Origin: an uncultured Eubacteriales bacterium
GTDB taxonomy: Bacteria > Bacillota > Clostridia > Peptostreptococcales > Anaerovoracaceae
Length of the DNA: 37,005 bases
Assembly: GCA_902778565.1 (NCBI GenBank)
Contig: CACYYH010000012.1
Span: 1 to 37,005 of the forward strand
Reading direction: 5' to 3'
In this document: positions 8,578 through 16,149 of the stretch, piece after piece
How positions within the stretch are numbered: the first letter of the stretch is position 1
Layout of the letters: the number at the start of each line of letters is the position of its first letter
Made by a program: the position numbers and the translations under genes
The notes under the pieces: generated by a model
Database searches by the model: none
Seen by the model: the letters and a program-made list of their open reading frames with translations, nothing else
What the model was told of the DNA's origin: nothing

Positions 8578-8596
8578 AGGGGGATATATAATGTAG
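8578..8596 (+). promoter_or_regulatory. Start-stop element (SD-ATG-TAG) in the mtaB leader
   Basis: AGGGGG (8578-8583) is followed 7 nt later by ATG TAG (8591-8596), a well-spaced ribosome start with an immediate stop. The mtaB start at 8628 has no SD, and the ATG at 8591 is not in its frame. This could be a minimal upstream ORF that feeds reinitiation at mtaB, or chance. Confidence 0.4.
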
Positions 8597-8627
8597 AATA
8601 CAGGTTCCCTTTACAGTAATAATTTAC

Positions 8628-9962
8628 ATGAAAGCAGCTTTTCACACACTAGGATGCAAAGTTAATCAATACGAGACCCAGGCCATGGCGGAGCAGTTCG
8701 AGAAGGCGGGCTTTGAGATCGTGCCGGAGGAGGATGCGGCGGATTGCTACGTCATAAATACCTGCACGGTGACGAACCTGGCTGACCGTAAGTCACGTCA
8801 GTTCATCAGGCGCGCCAGACGCGTGAGCCCCGGGGCTGTCATAGCGGTTACCGGATGCTATTCGCAGGTCAAGCCTGAGGAACTCTGGGCCATGCCGGAA
8901 GTGGACATCGTTACGGGAAACGGCGACAAACCTCATCTCATCGACCTGGTGAAGGAGGCCATGGAGGAGCGGAAGCGCATCTTCAAAGTCCCCGCATACG
9001 AGGCGCTTACCGAGTACACCGACCGCGGGATCATTATGAACATGGAGGGCAGGACCCGTGCCTACATCAAGATCCAGGAAGGCTGCAACAGGTTTTGCTC
9101 TTACTGCCTCATACCTTTTGCGAGGGGCAAGGTGAGATCAAGAGATCCTGAGGAAGTGGTTGATGAAGCCAAGGCGCTCATCGCCAATGGCTTTAAGGAG
9201 ATCGTGCTCACCGGCATAAACACCGCGCTCTACGGAACTGAGGAAGGCTTCGCTGAGAAGTACGGCGTTTACGAGTACGGAATAGAATCCATAATCAAAA
9301 GGATAGATGCCATTCCGGGAAGTTTCAGGATAAGGCTCAGTTCGCTGGAGCCCACGGTGGTGAACGCCGAATACGTAGGAAGGCTTCTTAAATATGAGAA
9401 ACTCTGTCCGCATCTTCATCTCAGCATCCAGTCCGGAAGCGACGAGGTGATAAAGGCCATGAACAGACACTATACCAGGGATGAATATCTGGATATAGTG
9501 AAAGTCCTTAAGGAGCATGATCCGGGGTACGGTATAACCACTGATATCATCGTAGGGTTCCCCGGGGAGACCGAGGAGGATTTCATGGATTCCGTCAGGA
9601 TGACCGAAGAAGCCGGCTTCCTTAAGGTGCACGTGTTCAAGTACTCCAAACGTAAGGGCACCAGGGCTGAAAGCATGAAGGATCAGGTGCCTGGTGAGGT
9701 TAAGAACGAAAGATCCGACAGGCTTCTGGAAGCAGGAGAGAAAGCTGCGAAAGAGTTCTTCGGGAAAGAGTCCGGAAGGACCAGGACAGCGCTCTTTGAA
9801 GAGGTGACTGAAGAGGGACTTCTCACCGGATATACAGAGAATTATGTAAGGGTCTATGCGAAGGCTGAAGGATCACCCGAAAAGTATCTTAATGAGTTTT
9901 TTACCGTTATCATGGGCGGACCTTTCGAGGACGGCATGACGGCGGAGATAATAGAGAAATAA
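8628..9962 (+). CDS. mtaB: tRNA t6A37 methylthiotransferase MtaB
   Basis: Converts t6A37 to ms2t6A37 in ANN-decoding tRNAs using two 4Fe-4S clusters and SAM. 444 residues. N-terminal UPF0004 domain starts HTLGCKVNQYETQAM, the signature separating MtaB from MiaB, with cluster cysteines C10, C46-region (NTCTVTN) and VTGCYSQ. Radical SAM triad GCNRFCSYCLIPFARG follows near residue 150. A C-terminal TRAM domain covers roughly 375-440. The start ATG is fixed by the family N-terminus although it has no SD. In most Clostridia it directly follows rsmE; here an AT-rich island intervenes. The next gene, HIT, lies 22 nt downstream. Confidence 0.95.
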   Translation: MKAAFHTLGCKVNQYETQAMAEQFEKAGFEIVPEEDAADCYVINTCTVTNLADRKSRQFIRRARRVSPGAVIAVTGCYSQVKPEELWAMPEVDIVTGNGDKPHLIDLVKEAMEERKRIFKVPAYEALTEYTDRGIIMNMEGRTRAYIKIQEGCNRFCSYCLIPFARGKVRSRDPEEVVDEAKALIANGFKEIVLTGINTALYGTEEGFAEKYGVYEYGIESIIKRIDAIPGSFRIRLSSLEPTVVNAEYVGRLLKYEKLCPHLHLSIQSGSDEVIKAMNRHYTRDEYLDIVKVLKEHDPGYGITTDIIVGFPGETEEDFMDSVRMTEEAGFLKVHVFKYSKRKGTRAESMKDQVPGEVKNERSDRLLEAGEKAAKEFFGKESGRTRTALFEEVTEEGLLTGYTENYVRVYAKAEGSPEKYLNEFFTVIMGGPFEDGMTAEIIEK

Positions 9963-9984
9963 ACTGACCGAAAGGAGACATACC

Positions 9985-10326
9985 ATGGCAGATTGTATTT
10001 TTTGCATGCTGGCGAATCATGAGATCCCCACGAACGTGGTATACGAGGATGACGAGATGTTCTGCTTCCACGATGCGGAGCCTCAGGCACCCGTGCACGT
10101 GCTGCTGATCCCTAAGAAGCATATCGAGTGCATCGATGACATCAAGGAAGAAGACGCTGCGCTCATCGGCCGCATGATGCTTAAGATCAAGGACATAGCA
10201 AAGGAACTGGGTCTTGAGAACGGCTACAGAGTGGTTTCCAACAACGGCGCCGATGCTTTCCAGACCGTAAAGCACCTGCACTTCCACATCTTAGGAAAGC
10301 GCAAAATGACATGGCCGCCGGGCTGA
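9985..10326 (+). CDS. HIT-family (histidine triad) nucleotide hydrolase
   Basis: 113 residues, HINT/PKCI-like. N-terminal CIFCML is the zinc-binding pair common in bacterial HINT proteins. The C-terminal triad HLHFHILG provides the nucleophilic and stabilising histidines that hydrolyse purine nucleoside phosphoramidates. SD AAAGGAGA precedes ATG 9985 by 7 nt. Between mtaB and rpsU is its usual place in Bacillota. Physiological substrate unknown. Confidence 0.95.
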   Translation: MADCIFCMLANHEIPTNVVYEDDEMFCFHDAEPQAPVHVLLIPKKHIECIDDIKEEDAALIGRMMLKIKDIAKELGLENGYRVVSNNGADAFQTVKHLHFHILGKRKMTWPPG

Positions 10327-10379
10327 TCATCCGGGCCTGCCCGCTGGCAGTTTAAGGCAGCTGTTGTCTGAAAAAACAC

Positions 10380-10408
10380 TTGCATAATCCGAAAAGAGAT
10401 AGTATAAT
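10380..10408 (+). promoter_or_regulatory. rpsU promoter
   Basis: TTGCAT (10380-10385), 17-bp spacer, TATAAT (10403-10408). A near-consensus sigma-A promoter driving rpsU from about 10415, giving a leader of about 60 nt. Confidence 0.85.
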
Positions 10409-10473
10409 GCTTTTGTTATAGATAAAAGGCTGTCATATGGCTAAACTTGAAACAGCGAGGAGGTGAATCAGAT

Positions 10474-10653
10474 ATGGCAACAGTAATCGTTAGAGAAGGC
10501 GAAAGCTTGGAATCCGCTCTTAAAAGATTCAAGAGATCATGTGCCAGAGACGGCGTCATGAGCGAACTCAGAAAGAGAGAGCACTACGAGAAACCCAGCG
10601 TTAAGAAGAAGAAGAAATCCGAGGCTGCAAGAAAGAAAGCCAGAAAGTTTTAA
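10474..10653 (+). CDS. rpsU: 30S ribosomal protein S21
   Basis: 59 residues starting [20 protein letters not shown], the exact S21 N-terminus; the lysine-rich tail [16 protein letters not shown] is typical. The start is chosen at 10474 rather than the upstream in-frame ATG at 10447 because AGGAGGTGA (10458-10466) lies 7 nt before it and the upstream nine codons match nothing in the family. S21 sits on the 30S platform and helps mRNA engagement at initiation. It has its own promoter and a strong terminator at 10761. Confidence 0.97.
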   Translation: MATVIVREGESLESALKRFKRSCARDGVMSELRKREHYEKPSVKKKKKSEAARKKARKF

Positions 10654-10749
10654 TTAAAACATTCAATTCAAGGTGATCATAGGACCATCATAGAACAGCT
10701 GGCGGGAACTGAAGTTTCCGATATCTATAACATTCACCTCAAATATTAA
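10654..10749 (+). other. Open stretch after rpsU, possible RNA structure or gene remnant
   Basis: The rpsU frame stays open for 31 codons beyond its TAA, to a TAA at 10747-10749, with plausible amino-acid composition (RTIIEQLAGTEVSDIYNIHL). There is no ATG, GTG or TTG in that frame with an SD. AGGTGA (10671-10676) and TCACCT (10734-10739) are perfect complements enclosing most of the stretch, so a 3' UTR fold is an alternative. Probably not a gene. Confidence 0.25.
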
Positions 10750-10760
10750 ATGATCATCCG

Positions 10761-10789
10761 AAGGGTCCCTTGTAAAAGGGACCCTTTTT
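10761..10789 (+). terminator. rpsU terminator
   Basis: Perfect 11-bp stem AAGGGTCCCTT (10761-10771) and AAGGGACCCTT (10776-10786) with loop GTAA, running into TTTTT at 10785-10789. The clearest Rho-independent terminator in the first third of the window. Confidence 0.95.
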
Positions 10790-10798
10790 GCTTATATC
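10770..10798 (+). promoter_or_regulatory. Possible yqeY promoter inside the rpsU terminator
   Basis: TTGTAA (10770-10775, in the terminator loop and flank), 17-bp spacer, TATATC (10793-10798). The -35 word equals the one seen before mtaB and the Fe-ADH. It would give a start near 10805 and a short leader for yqeY. Confidence 0.35.
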
Positions 10799-10832
10799 TG
10801 CTTCTTTTAGGGGAGCGCGAAAGGAGATTGAA

Positions 10833-11288
10833 ATGACTATCAAAGAACAACTTATGGAAGACTTTAAGGCTGCGATGAAGGCACACGACGAGGCTGCCAA
10901 AAACACCATCAGCTTTGCAAGAGCTGCAGTCAAGCAGTATGAGATAGATCACAGAGGAGAGGAACTGGACGACCAGGGCATTATCGCCATCCTTTCCAAG
11001 CAGGTGAAGATGAGAAAGGATGCTCTCGCTGACTTCGAGAAAGCCGGAAGAACTGACCTTCTGGACCAGTATAACAACGAGATCGCCATACTTGAGAAGT
11101 ATCTCCCTGCTAAAATGAGCGAGGAAGAACTCCTGAAGGTCATCGAAGAAGTAGCTGCCGGCCTCGGCATCTCCAAAGGAGACGGACCGAAACTCATGGG
11201 TAAAGTCATGGGTCCTGTAATGGGCAAGGTCAAGGGCATTGCCGACGGCGGCGACGTAAAGCGTCTGGTGCAGCAGTTCCTGAGCTAG
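10833..11288 (+). CDS. yqeY: GatB/YqeY domain-containing protein
   Basis: 151 residues; small all-helical protein homologous to the C-terminal tRNA-binding domain of GatB. Seen: N-terminal MTIKEQLMEDFKAAMKAHDE, middle LPAKMSEEEL, and the C-terminal GKVMGPVMGKVKGIADGG motif with VKRLVQQ, both typical of the family. Start at 10833 has AAGGAG (10821-10826) 6 nt upstream; an upstream in-frame start at 10788 would translate the terminator and is rejected. rpsU-yqeY is a conserved pair. Exact function unknown; a role in aminoacyl-tRNA handling is suggested by the GatB homology. Confidence 0.95.
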   Translation: MTIKEQLMEDFKAAMKAHDEAAKNTISFARAAVKQYEIDHRGEELDDQGIIAILSKQVKMRKDALADFEKAGRTDLLDQYNNEIAILEKYLPAKMSEEELLKVIEEVAAGLGISKGDGPKLMGKVMGPVMGKVKGIADGGDVKRLVQQFLS

Positions 11289-11339
11289 GAGTTTTTCTGG
11301 AAACCGCTATAGTTCAGTATGCTTTGAAGGAGGCCCGGA

Positions 11340-12620
11340 ATGAACATATTCATTGAATACAGAAGAGAATTCCATCACTTCCCTGAACAGGGATGGGATG
11401 AGGTGAGGACCACCTCGAGAATATATGAGATCCTTACAGACATGGGATACGATTGCCTAATGGGGCTGGACGTGGTTGACTATGATACCATTGACGACAT
11501 GATGAGGACCCCCGAAGAGAGAAGAGCCAATATGGACAGGGCCATCGCGCAGGGTGCAAAACCTGAGATCGTGGAGATGACCAAGGGCTTCCCCGGGGTA
11601 ATAGCCACCTTCGATACCGGACGTCCGGGGCCTGTAACGGCCTTCAGATTCGATATCGACTGCCTTCCGGGCAAAGAACCTCATAAGGAAGGATTCAGGC
11701 CCTATGACGAGGGCTATATTTCCTGCAATGAAGGCTGCGTACATGCCTGCGGTCACGACGCCCATACGGCCATGGGCCTTGGTATCGCTGAAGCGCTGCT
11801 TTCAAAGCGCGATCAGTTCAGGGGCAAGATCAAACTTATCTTCCAGCCATCTGAAGAGGTATACCACGGAGCTGAATCAGTGGTGGCCAAAGGCCATCTG
11901 GATGACGTGGATCACTTCATCTGCATGCATGTGGCTCTGTCCGCTGAGGGAAGACCTCTGGGATCACACACCATGTGCTGCGGATGCAAGGACTTCCTCA
12001 GCGACAGGCAGATAGACGTCACTTTCCACGGTTACGGCGCGCATCCCTGCGGTGCAGCACAGGAAGGCAGAGATGCCATGCTGGCAGCCTGTTCCGCCGT
12101 GCTCAACTTAAGGACCATCGCCGACCACGAACTGGGGCTCACCAGGGTGAACGTGGGTATAATCAGAGGCGGTACCGTAGTCAATTCCATACCCGACGAA
12201 TGCTTTATCAGCCTCGAGTGCCGGGGCGAAACACCGGAGATCTCGGAGTACGTAGAAAGAAGGGTATTTGAAGTGCTGGACGGAGCTGCCAAGATGCACG
12301 GATGTACCTACGACTGCTACAAGTGGGGACTCTATCCGGCATCAAGATCAGATGATGCCATGATGGAGATCATCGAAAGAGCCGCACACAAGGTTCCCTG
12401 GTTCGAAAAAGTGTACTATGAGGGAAGCATCGGAGGCTCGGACGACGCTGCCGCTATGATGAACGCCGTCAAGGAACACGGCGGCATCGCCACATATCTC
12501 GGCATAGGTACAGATACCACCCAGGCGGTGCACAACGACGAGTTCGACCTGGACGAGGAGTGCATCCCCGCGGCCATCGACATGTGCATGTACGCGCTGG
12601 ATGAGATACATGGGATGTAA
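11340..12620 (+). CDS. M20-family amidohydrolase, AbgA-like
   Basis: 426 residues. Residues 1-20 (YRREFHHFPEQGWDEVRT) and the GFPGVIATFDTGRPGPV segment resemble AbgA, the p-aminobenzoyl-glutamate hydrolase A subunit, more than ordinary amino-acid amidohydrolases. Metal ligands are visible: CGHDAHTAMG (His-Asp-x-His), QPSEEVYHGAE with the catalytic Glu pair, a His in CMHVALS, and a C-terminal VHNDEFD. The bacterial dimerisation domain lies roughly at 210-320. SD GGAGG (GAAGGAGGC) lies 6 nt before ATG 11340. No AbgB or AbgT partner is adjacent, so activity may be on another N-acyl or aryl-glutamate substrate. Likely co-transcribed with yqeY (51-nt gap). Confidence 0.85.
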   Translation: MNIFIEYRREFHHFPEQGWDEVRTTSRIYEILTDMGYDCLMGLDVVDYDTIDDMMRTPEERRANMDRAIAQGAKPEIVEMTKGFPGVIATFDTGRPGPVTAFRFDIDCLPGKEPHKEGFRPYDEGYISCNEGCVHACGHDAHTAMGLGIAEALLSKRDQFRGKIKLIFQPSEEVYHGAESVVAKGHLDDVDHFICMHVALSAEGRPLGSHTMCCGCKDFLSDRQIDVTFHGYGAHPCGAAQEGRDAMLAACSAVLNLRTIADHELGLTRVNVGIIRGGTVVNSIPDECFISLECRGETPEISEYVERRVFEVLDGAAKMHGCTYDCYKWGLYPASRSDDAMMEIIERAAHKVPWFEKVYYEGSIGGSDDAAAMMNAVKEHGGIATYLGIGTDTTQAVHNDEFDLDEECIPAAIDMCMYALDEIHGM

Positions 12621-12643
12621 ATCCTAAACTCTATAAGGAGGAT

Positions 12644-12729
12644 TGATCCTTTAGAAAAAATAATTGCTGGGGGATCGTCGGATCGACAATGATAATTATC
12701 CCGGAACGAAAAAAAGGCCTAAAGGATCA
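12644..12729 (+). ncRNA. Candidate structured RNA element (3' UTR or ncRNA)
   Basis: Three nested helices can be read directly. P1 is 11 bp, TGATCCTTTAG (12644-12654) with CTAAAGGATCA (12719-12729). P2 is GGGAT (12671-12675) with ATCCC (12698-12702). P3 is GTCG (12677-12680) with CGAC (12684-12687), loop GAT. It lies just downstream of the AbgA-like gene and upstream of a strong terminator at 12800. There is no good promoter of its own. It matches no riboswitch class I recognise. Confidence 0.4.
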
Positions 12730-12799
12730 TTGTTTTACGATTAAAGTTTATCCTGGAATTGGATTGTTTAAAGAAGGATCAAAATATTAGCGACAAATG

Positions 12800-12839
12800 T
12801 ATCCCGAAGAGAAATAGTTCTCTTCGGGATAAGTTTTTT
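12800..12839 (+). terminator. Strong terminator
   Basis: Perfect 14-bp stem TATCCCGAAGAGAA (12800-12813) and TTCTCTTCGGGATA (12818-12831), loop ATAG, then AG and TTTTTT (12834-12839). It would end the yqeY-amidohydrolase transcript including the structured element upstream. Confidence 0.95.
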
Positions 12840-12929
12840 AGGATTATAATGAGCCTGCAGGGAATAATTGCTTTGCAGGATACTCTTTGTATAAAAAATG
12901 TAATCCTGTAATTCTGTTTATATCACAGG
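12840..12929. other. Nested and alternative hairpins
   Basis: AGGATTA (12840-12846) pairs with TAATCCT (12901-12907), enclosing CCTGCA (12854-12859) with TGCAGG (12874-12879). CCTGT (12905-12909) can instead pair with ACAGG (12925-12929), so the outer helix and the last hairpin exclude each other. Not coding. Could be an RNA switch-like leader or a decayed mobile-element end. Confidence 0.35.
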
Positions 12930-13119
12930 GATAACAAGCTTGAATAAAGCACTAAAAAAATAAAAAATCATCTTTTCTTTCGCCGCCTAAGATAAAAGGC
13001 TGATAAATCAAGGCCAGCCGTTTACGACGATTTTTTGTATACGATTCCGGCATATTGATTTTTGTAAGAATGTGAAGTACTGTAGTTGTCTCAAAAGGGA
13101 GTAATAAAGGAGGATAACT
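12930..13119 (+). other. AT-rich region before the nuclease-like gene
   Basis: No gene seen. GGCTG/CAGCC (around 13000-13020) gives a weak hairpin. I could not pick a convincing promoter. The segment ends in the strong SD AAAGGAGG serving the gene at 13120. Confidence 0.4.
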
Positions 13120-13917
13120 ATGAGATTATCAGTCAAAAACATGAAATCAAGAGCCAAAGCACTGGAGGACCTGATAAAGACGAAAAACACCCGATTACGG
13201 GATGCCCCTGAAGGCAGGATAAGGATTAGTTCATTTCACGGTAAAGTGAGGCCATACTATGTAGAGGAGGATGGTAATAATACCCAGGGCAGATACATTC
13301 CACTCAAAGACCGCGCTCTTGCTGCAGCTCTGGCTCAGAAGGACTATGATGAGAGGATCATAAGGGCGGCTGAAAATGAGCTGAAAACCCTGAATATCCT
13401 TATCAAAAAGTATGAAAAGGGTACATGCGAAGATGTATACGGTAAGCTCAGTCTTCAGAGGCAGCAGCTTATTACGCCGGTCATGGAGCCCGATGATGAG
13501 TTCGTAAAGAAATGGCTGAGCGAACCTTATGTGGGTCTTGGGTTTGAAGAGGGCGATCCGGAAGTTTATTCCGAGGGCGGTCTCAGGGTCAGATCAAAGA
13601 ATGAAATCATAGCAGCTGATATCTATGATAAATACTGCATACCTTACAAGTACGAATGTCCGATCTATCTTAAAGGATACGGCACCGCTTACCCCGACTT
13701 TACTCTTCTTAATGTCAGGCAGAGGAAGGTATACTATCAGGAGATAATGGGTAAAATGACGGAAGCAGATTATGCGGATACTAATATAAGTAAGATCCAT
13801 GCGTACGAGAGAAACGGTATAATTCAAGGCAGAAATCTCATACTGAGTTTTGATACCAAAGCACACCCTCTGCTTCCGAGGGATATAGAAACAGTGATAA
13901 AAAACTTCTTGCTGTAG
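13120..13917 (+). CDS. PD-(D/E)XK nuclease-like protein
   Basis: 265 residues. The N-terminal half (1-115) is charged and helical with an REN-type coiled-coil-like stretch (AAENELKTLNILIKKYEKG). The C-terminal half carries a restriction-endonuclease-like core: VRSKNEIIAADIYDKY with E162, YPDFTLLN with D193, and VYYQEIMGKM with E208 aligning with the more usual YWEHFGMM. SFDTKAHPL follows. This clostridial family is usually annotated hypothetical; DNA cleavage is inference from the fold motifs. SD AAAGGAGG precedes ATG 13120. No methyltransferase, helicase or other defence partner adjoins it. It lies in the region that interrupts the yqeY-ybeY backbone. Confidence 0.72.
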   Translation: MRLSVKNMKSRAKALEDLIKTKNTRLRDAPEGRIRISSFHGKVRPYYVEEDGNNTQGRYIPLKDRALAAALAQKDYDERIIRAAENELKTLNILIKKYEKGTCEDVYGKLSLQRQQLITPVMEPDDEFVKKWLSEPYVGLGFEEGDPEVYSEGGLRVRSKNEIIAADIYDKYCIPYKYECPIYLKGYGTAYPDFTLLNVRQRKVYYQEIMGKMTEADYADTNISKIHAYERNGIIQGRNLILSFDTKAHPLLPRDIETVIKNFLL

Positions 13918-13931
13918 AAAGCCCCATATGC

Positions 13932-13960
13932 TTGTAATTTGACCTGACTTAAGGTAAAAT
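13932..13960 (+). promoter_or_regulatory. Predicted Fe-ADH promoter
   Basis: TTGTAA (13932-13937), 17-bp spacer, TAAAAT (13955-13960). An overlapping TTGACC (13939) with TATATG (13962, 17-bp spacer) is an alternative. Leader about 45 nt with SD GGAGG before ATG 14012. Confidence 0.5.
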
Positions 13961-14011
13961 ATATATGGAGTAGATTGACTTCTTACTTAACTCAAAAAAC
14001 GGAGGAAAATA

Positions 14012-15208
14012 ATGAAAGGTTTCAAATATTACACACCTACAGAGGTAAGATTTGGTAAGGATACAGAACTTAAGGCAGGAGAGATGCTGAAGAAATACGG
14101 TGCTACCCGCGTACTGGTGCACTACGGTTCCGACAGGATCGTTGAAAACGGCCTTTTGGGAAAGATCCTGAAGACTCTTGATGAAAACGGCATCGCTCAC
14201 ACAGAGCTTGGCGGAGTAGTTCCCAATCCCAGGCTTTCCAAGGTAAGAGAAGGCATAGAGCTTGCAAAGGAATTCGGCGCAGACTTCCTCTTCGGAGTTG
14301 GCGGCGGATCAGTGCTCGACTCTTTGAAAGCCATTGGCTACGGACTGGCCAATGAAGGCGATGTGTGGGATTTCTATGAGCATACCAGAAAGCCTGAAGC
14401 TTCCATGCCCATCGGTTTCGTGCTCACCCTGAGCGCCACCGGTTCGGTAATGTCCGATTCATCAGTCATTACCAATGAGGACGGCTGGAAAAAGAGAGGA
14501 TGCAACAGCGATCTCTGCAGGCCGAAATTTGCTCTCATGAACCCTGAACTTACCATGACGGTAAATCCTTATCAGACTGCCAGCGGTTCCGCAGATATCA
14601 TGATGCACACCATGGAGAGATATTTCAACAGACTGGGCAGCATGGAAATAACTGATTCGATAGCTGAAGGTCTTCTGAAAGTTGTAATGAAGAACACCAA
14701 AAAAGTGCTGGAGGATCCCACTGACTACAACGCAAGAGCGGAGATCATGTGGTGTGAAGCACTTTCACATAACGGCCTCACAGGCTGCGGCACTGACGGC
14801 GGAGACTGGTCATGCCACAGACTTGAGCATGAACTGGGCGGACTTTATGACGTGGCACATGGCGCAGGCCTTTGCGCGATCTGGGGAACCTGGGCAAGGA
14901 TGGTATGCGATGACCTTCCGGACAGATTCTACAAGTTCGCTGTAAACGTAATGGACGTGGAACCCGACAAGGACGAGATGAAGGTCATCTATGAAGGCAT
15001 CAGAAGGATGGAGGAATTCTTCAGATCCATCGGAATGCCCACCGACATCAAGGGTCTGGGAGTCGTTCCCACCGGTGAGGAACTTCATCTTCTCGCCGAA
15101 AAATGCGCAGCAGCTACCGGCGGACATATCGGTTCTGCTCTGACACTTTATGAAGAAGACATGTACAGGATCTACAAGGATGCTGTAGACAGAAGCGAAG
15201 ACAAATAA
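14012..15208 (+). CDS. Iron-containing alcohol dehydrogenase (BDH/YqhD type)
   Basis: 398 residues. N-terminal Rossmann-like domain with GVGGGSVLDSLKAI, the NAD(P)-binding glycine motif, and LSATGSVMSDSSVI. Metal ligands expected for the family are all present: D195 and H199 in SADIMMHTMERYF, H269 and H283 in the CHRLEHELGG...VAHGAGL segment. The sequence is closest to butanol dehydrogenase/YqhD-like enzymes that reduce aldehydes with NADPH; substrate cannot be read from sequence. It has its own promoter, and ybeY follows 14 nt downstream, so it may be co-transcribed with the ybeY-era group. Confidence 0.93.
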   Translation: MKGFKYYTPTEVRFGKDTELKAGEMLKKYGATRVLVHYGSDRIVENGLLGKILKTLDENGIAHTELGGVVPNPRLSKVREGIELAKEFGADFLFGVGGGSVLDSLKAIGYGLANEGDVWDFYEHTRKPEASMPIGFVLTLSATGSVMSDSSVITNEDGWKKRGCNSDLCRPKFALMNPELTMTVNPYQTASGSADIMMHTMERYFNRLGSMEITDSIAEGLLKVVMKNTKKVLEDPTDYNARAEIMWCEALSHNGLTGCGTDGGDWSCHRLEHELGGLYDVAHGAGLCAIWGTWARMVCDDLPDRFYKFAVNVMDVEPDKDEMKVIYEGIRRMEEFFRSIGMPTDIKGLGVVPTGEELHLLAEKCAAATGGHIGSALTLYEEDMYRIYKDAVDRSEDK

Positions 15209-15222
15209 AAAAAGAGGTGTCC

Positions 15223-15705
15223 ATGACTATTTTTATCGAAGAGAACGAAACAGGTATCGAAGAACTTCTTAAGACCATGGAAAAGGCTGCTGAAAAAGCA
15301 GTTGAGCTTGAAGGACTTCCGTCGGAAGCATGCCAGCTTTCAGTAACCTTTGTGGGTCCGGAGGAGATCCATGAGCTCAACAAGGACTACAGAGGGGTAG
15401 ACAGAGTCACAGACGTTCTGAGCTTTCCGCAGTTCGGACCGGACGAACTCGGTTGGTATATTGAGAACCCGGACGAGGCGCCTGATGAGCTCATGATAGG
15501 AGACGTGGTCATCTGCAAAGAAAAGGCAGAGGAACAGGCAGCGGAATTCGGGCACGGTCTCGAAAGAGAACTGGTATATCTCTTCACCCACTCGGTGCTC
15601 CATCTCCTGGGATACGACCATGAGGATGAAGAAGAGAAAGCTGTGATGAGAGCCCGTGAAGAGGAGATCATGGACTGGCTCGGCATCCCCAGGATGCAGG
15701 CCTGA
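15223..15705 (+). CDS. ybeY: rRNA maturation endoribonuclease YbeY
   Basis: 160 residues from ATG 15223; an upstream in-frame GTG at 15217 overlaps the SD (AAAGAGGTG) and is rejected. Zinc site HSVLHLLGYDH matches the family HxxxHxxxxxH, with DVLSFP upstream. Single-strand endoribonuclease for 16S 3' maturation and 70S quality control. Usual companions phoH, cdd and era follow, although here cdd comes between ybeY and phoH. Confidence 0.96.
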   Translation: MTIFIEENETGIEELLKTMEKAAEKAVELEGLPSEACQLSVTFVGPEEIHELNKDYRGVDRVTDVLSFPQFGPDELGWYIENPDEAPDELMIGDVVICKEKAEEQAAEFGHGLERELVYLFTHSVLHLLGYDHEDEEEKAVMRAREEEIMDWLGIPRMQA

Positions 15706-15716
15706 AGGAGGAACAT

Positions 15717-16118
15717 ATGACAGACAGAGAATTATACAGAATAGCAAAGGATATGACCCTGATGAGCTACGCGCCTTTCAGTAAGTTCTGCGTGGGAGCA
15801 GCCCTGGAGTGCAAGGACGGTACGATCTATACAGGATGCAACGTTGAGAACTCATCCCTTGGCGGCACCATCTGCGCTGAAAGGACTGCCATGTGCAAGG
15901 CGATCTCCGAAGGACACAGAGATTTTGCAAAGATCATGATCGCATCCTCAGGCGGAGAAGCCTGGCCCTGCGGCATATGCAGGCAGTTTATGAAGGAATT
16001 CTGTGACGACGATTTCATCATCATGACTGCTGCCGACGAGGATCATATCAGAAGTTACACCATGGCGCAGATCCTGCCTGAAGGCTTCAGGCTGAACGAA
16101 GATCTGCAGCAGATCTGA
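15717..16118 (+). CDS. cdd: Cytidine deaminase
   Basis: 133 residues, short tetrameric type. Zinc and catalytic motif TICAERTAMCKA (Cys, proton-shuttling Glu) and PCGICRQFMKEF with the other two zinc cysteines. Converts cytidine or deoxycytidine to uridine or deoxyuridine for pyrimidine salvage. SD AAGGAGGA 6 nt before ATG 15717. The linkage to era and ybeY is conserved in Bacillota. Pyrimidine salvage also links it to the uraA-pyrR operon farther along. Confidence 0.96.
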   Translation: MTDRELYRIAKDMTLMSYAPFSKFCVGAALECKDGTIYTGCNVENSSLGGTICAERTAMCKAISEGHRDFAKIMIASSGGEAWPCGICRQFMKEFCDDDFIIMTAADEDHIRSYTMAQILPEGFRLNEDLQQI

Positions 16119-16149
16119 TCGATACTACACTTAAGAGGAGACATACAAT

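Noticed and set aside
10447-10473. Upstream ATG extending rpsU by nine codons
   Set aside because: The strong SD 10458-10466 serves ATG 10474, which gives the exact S21 N-terminus.
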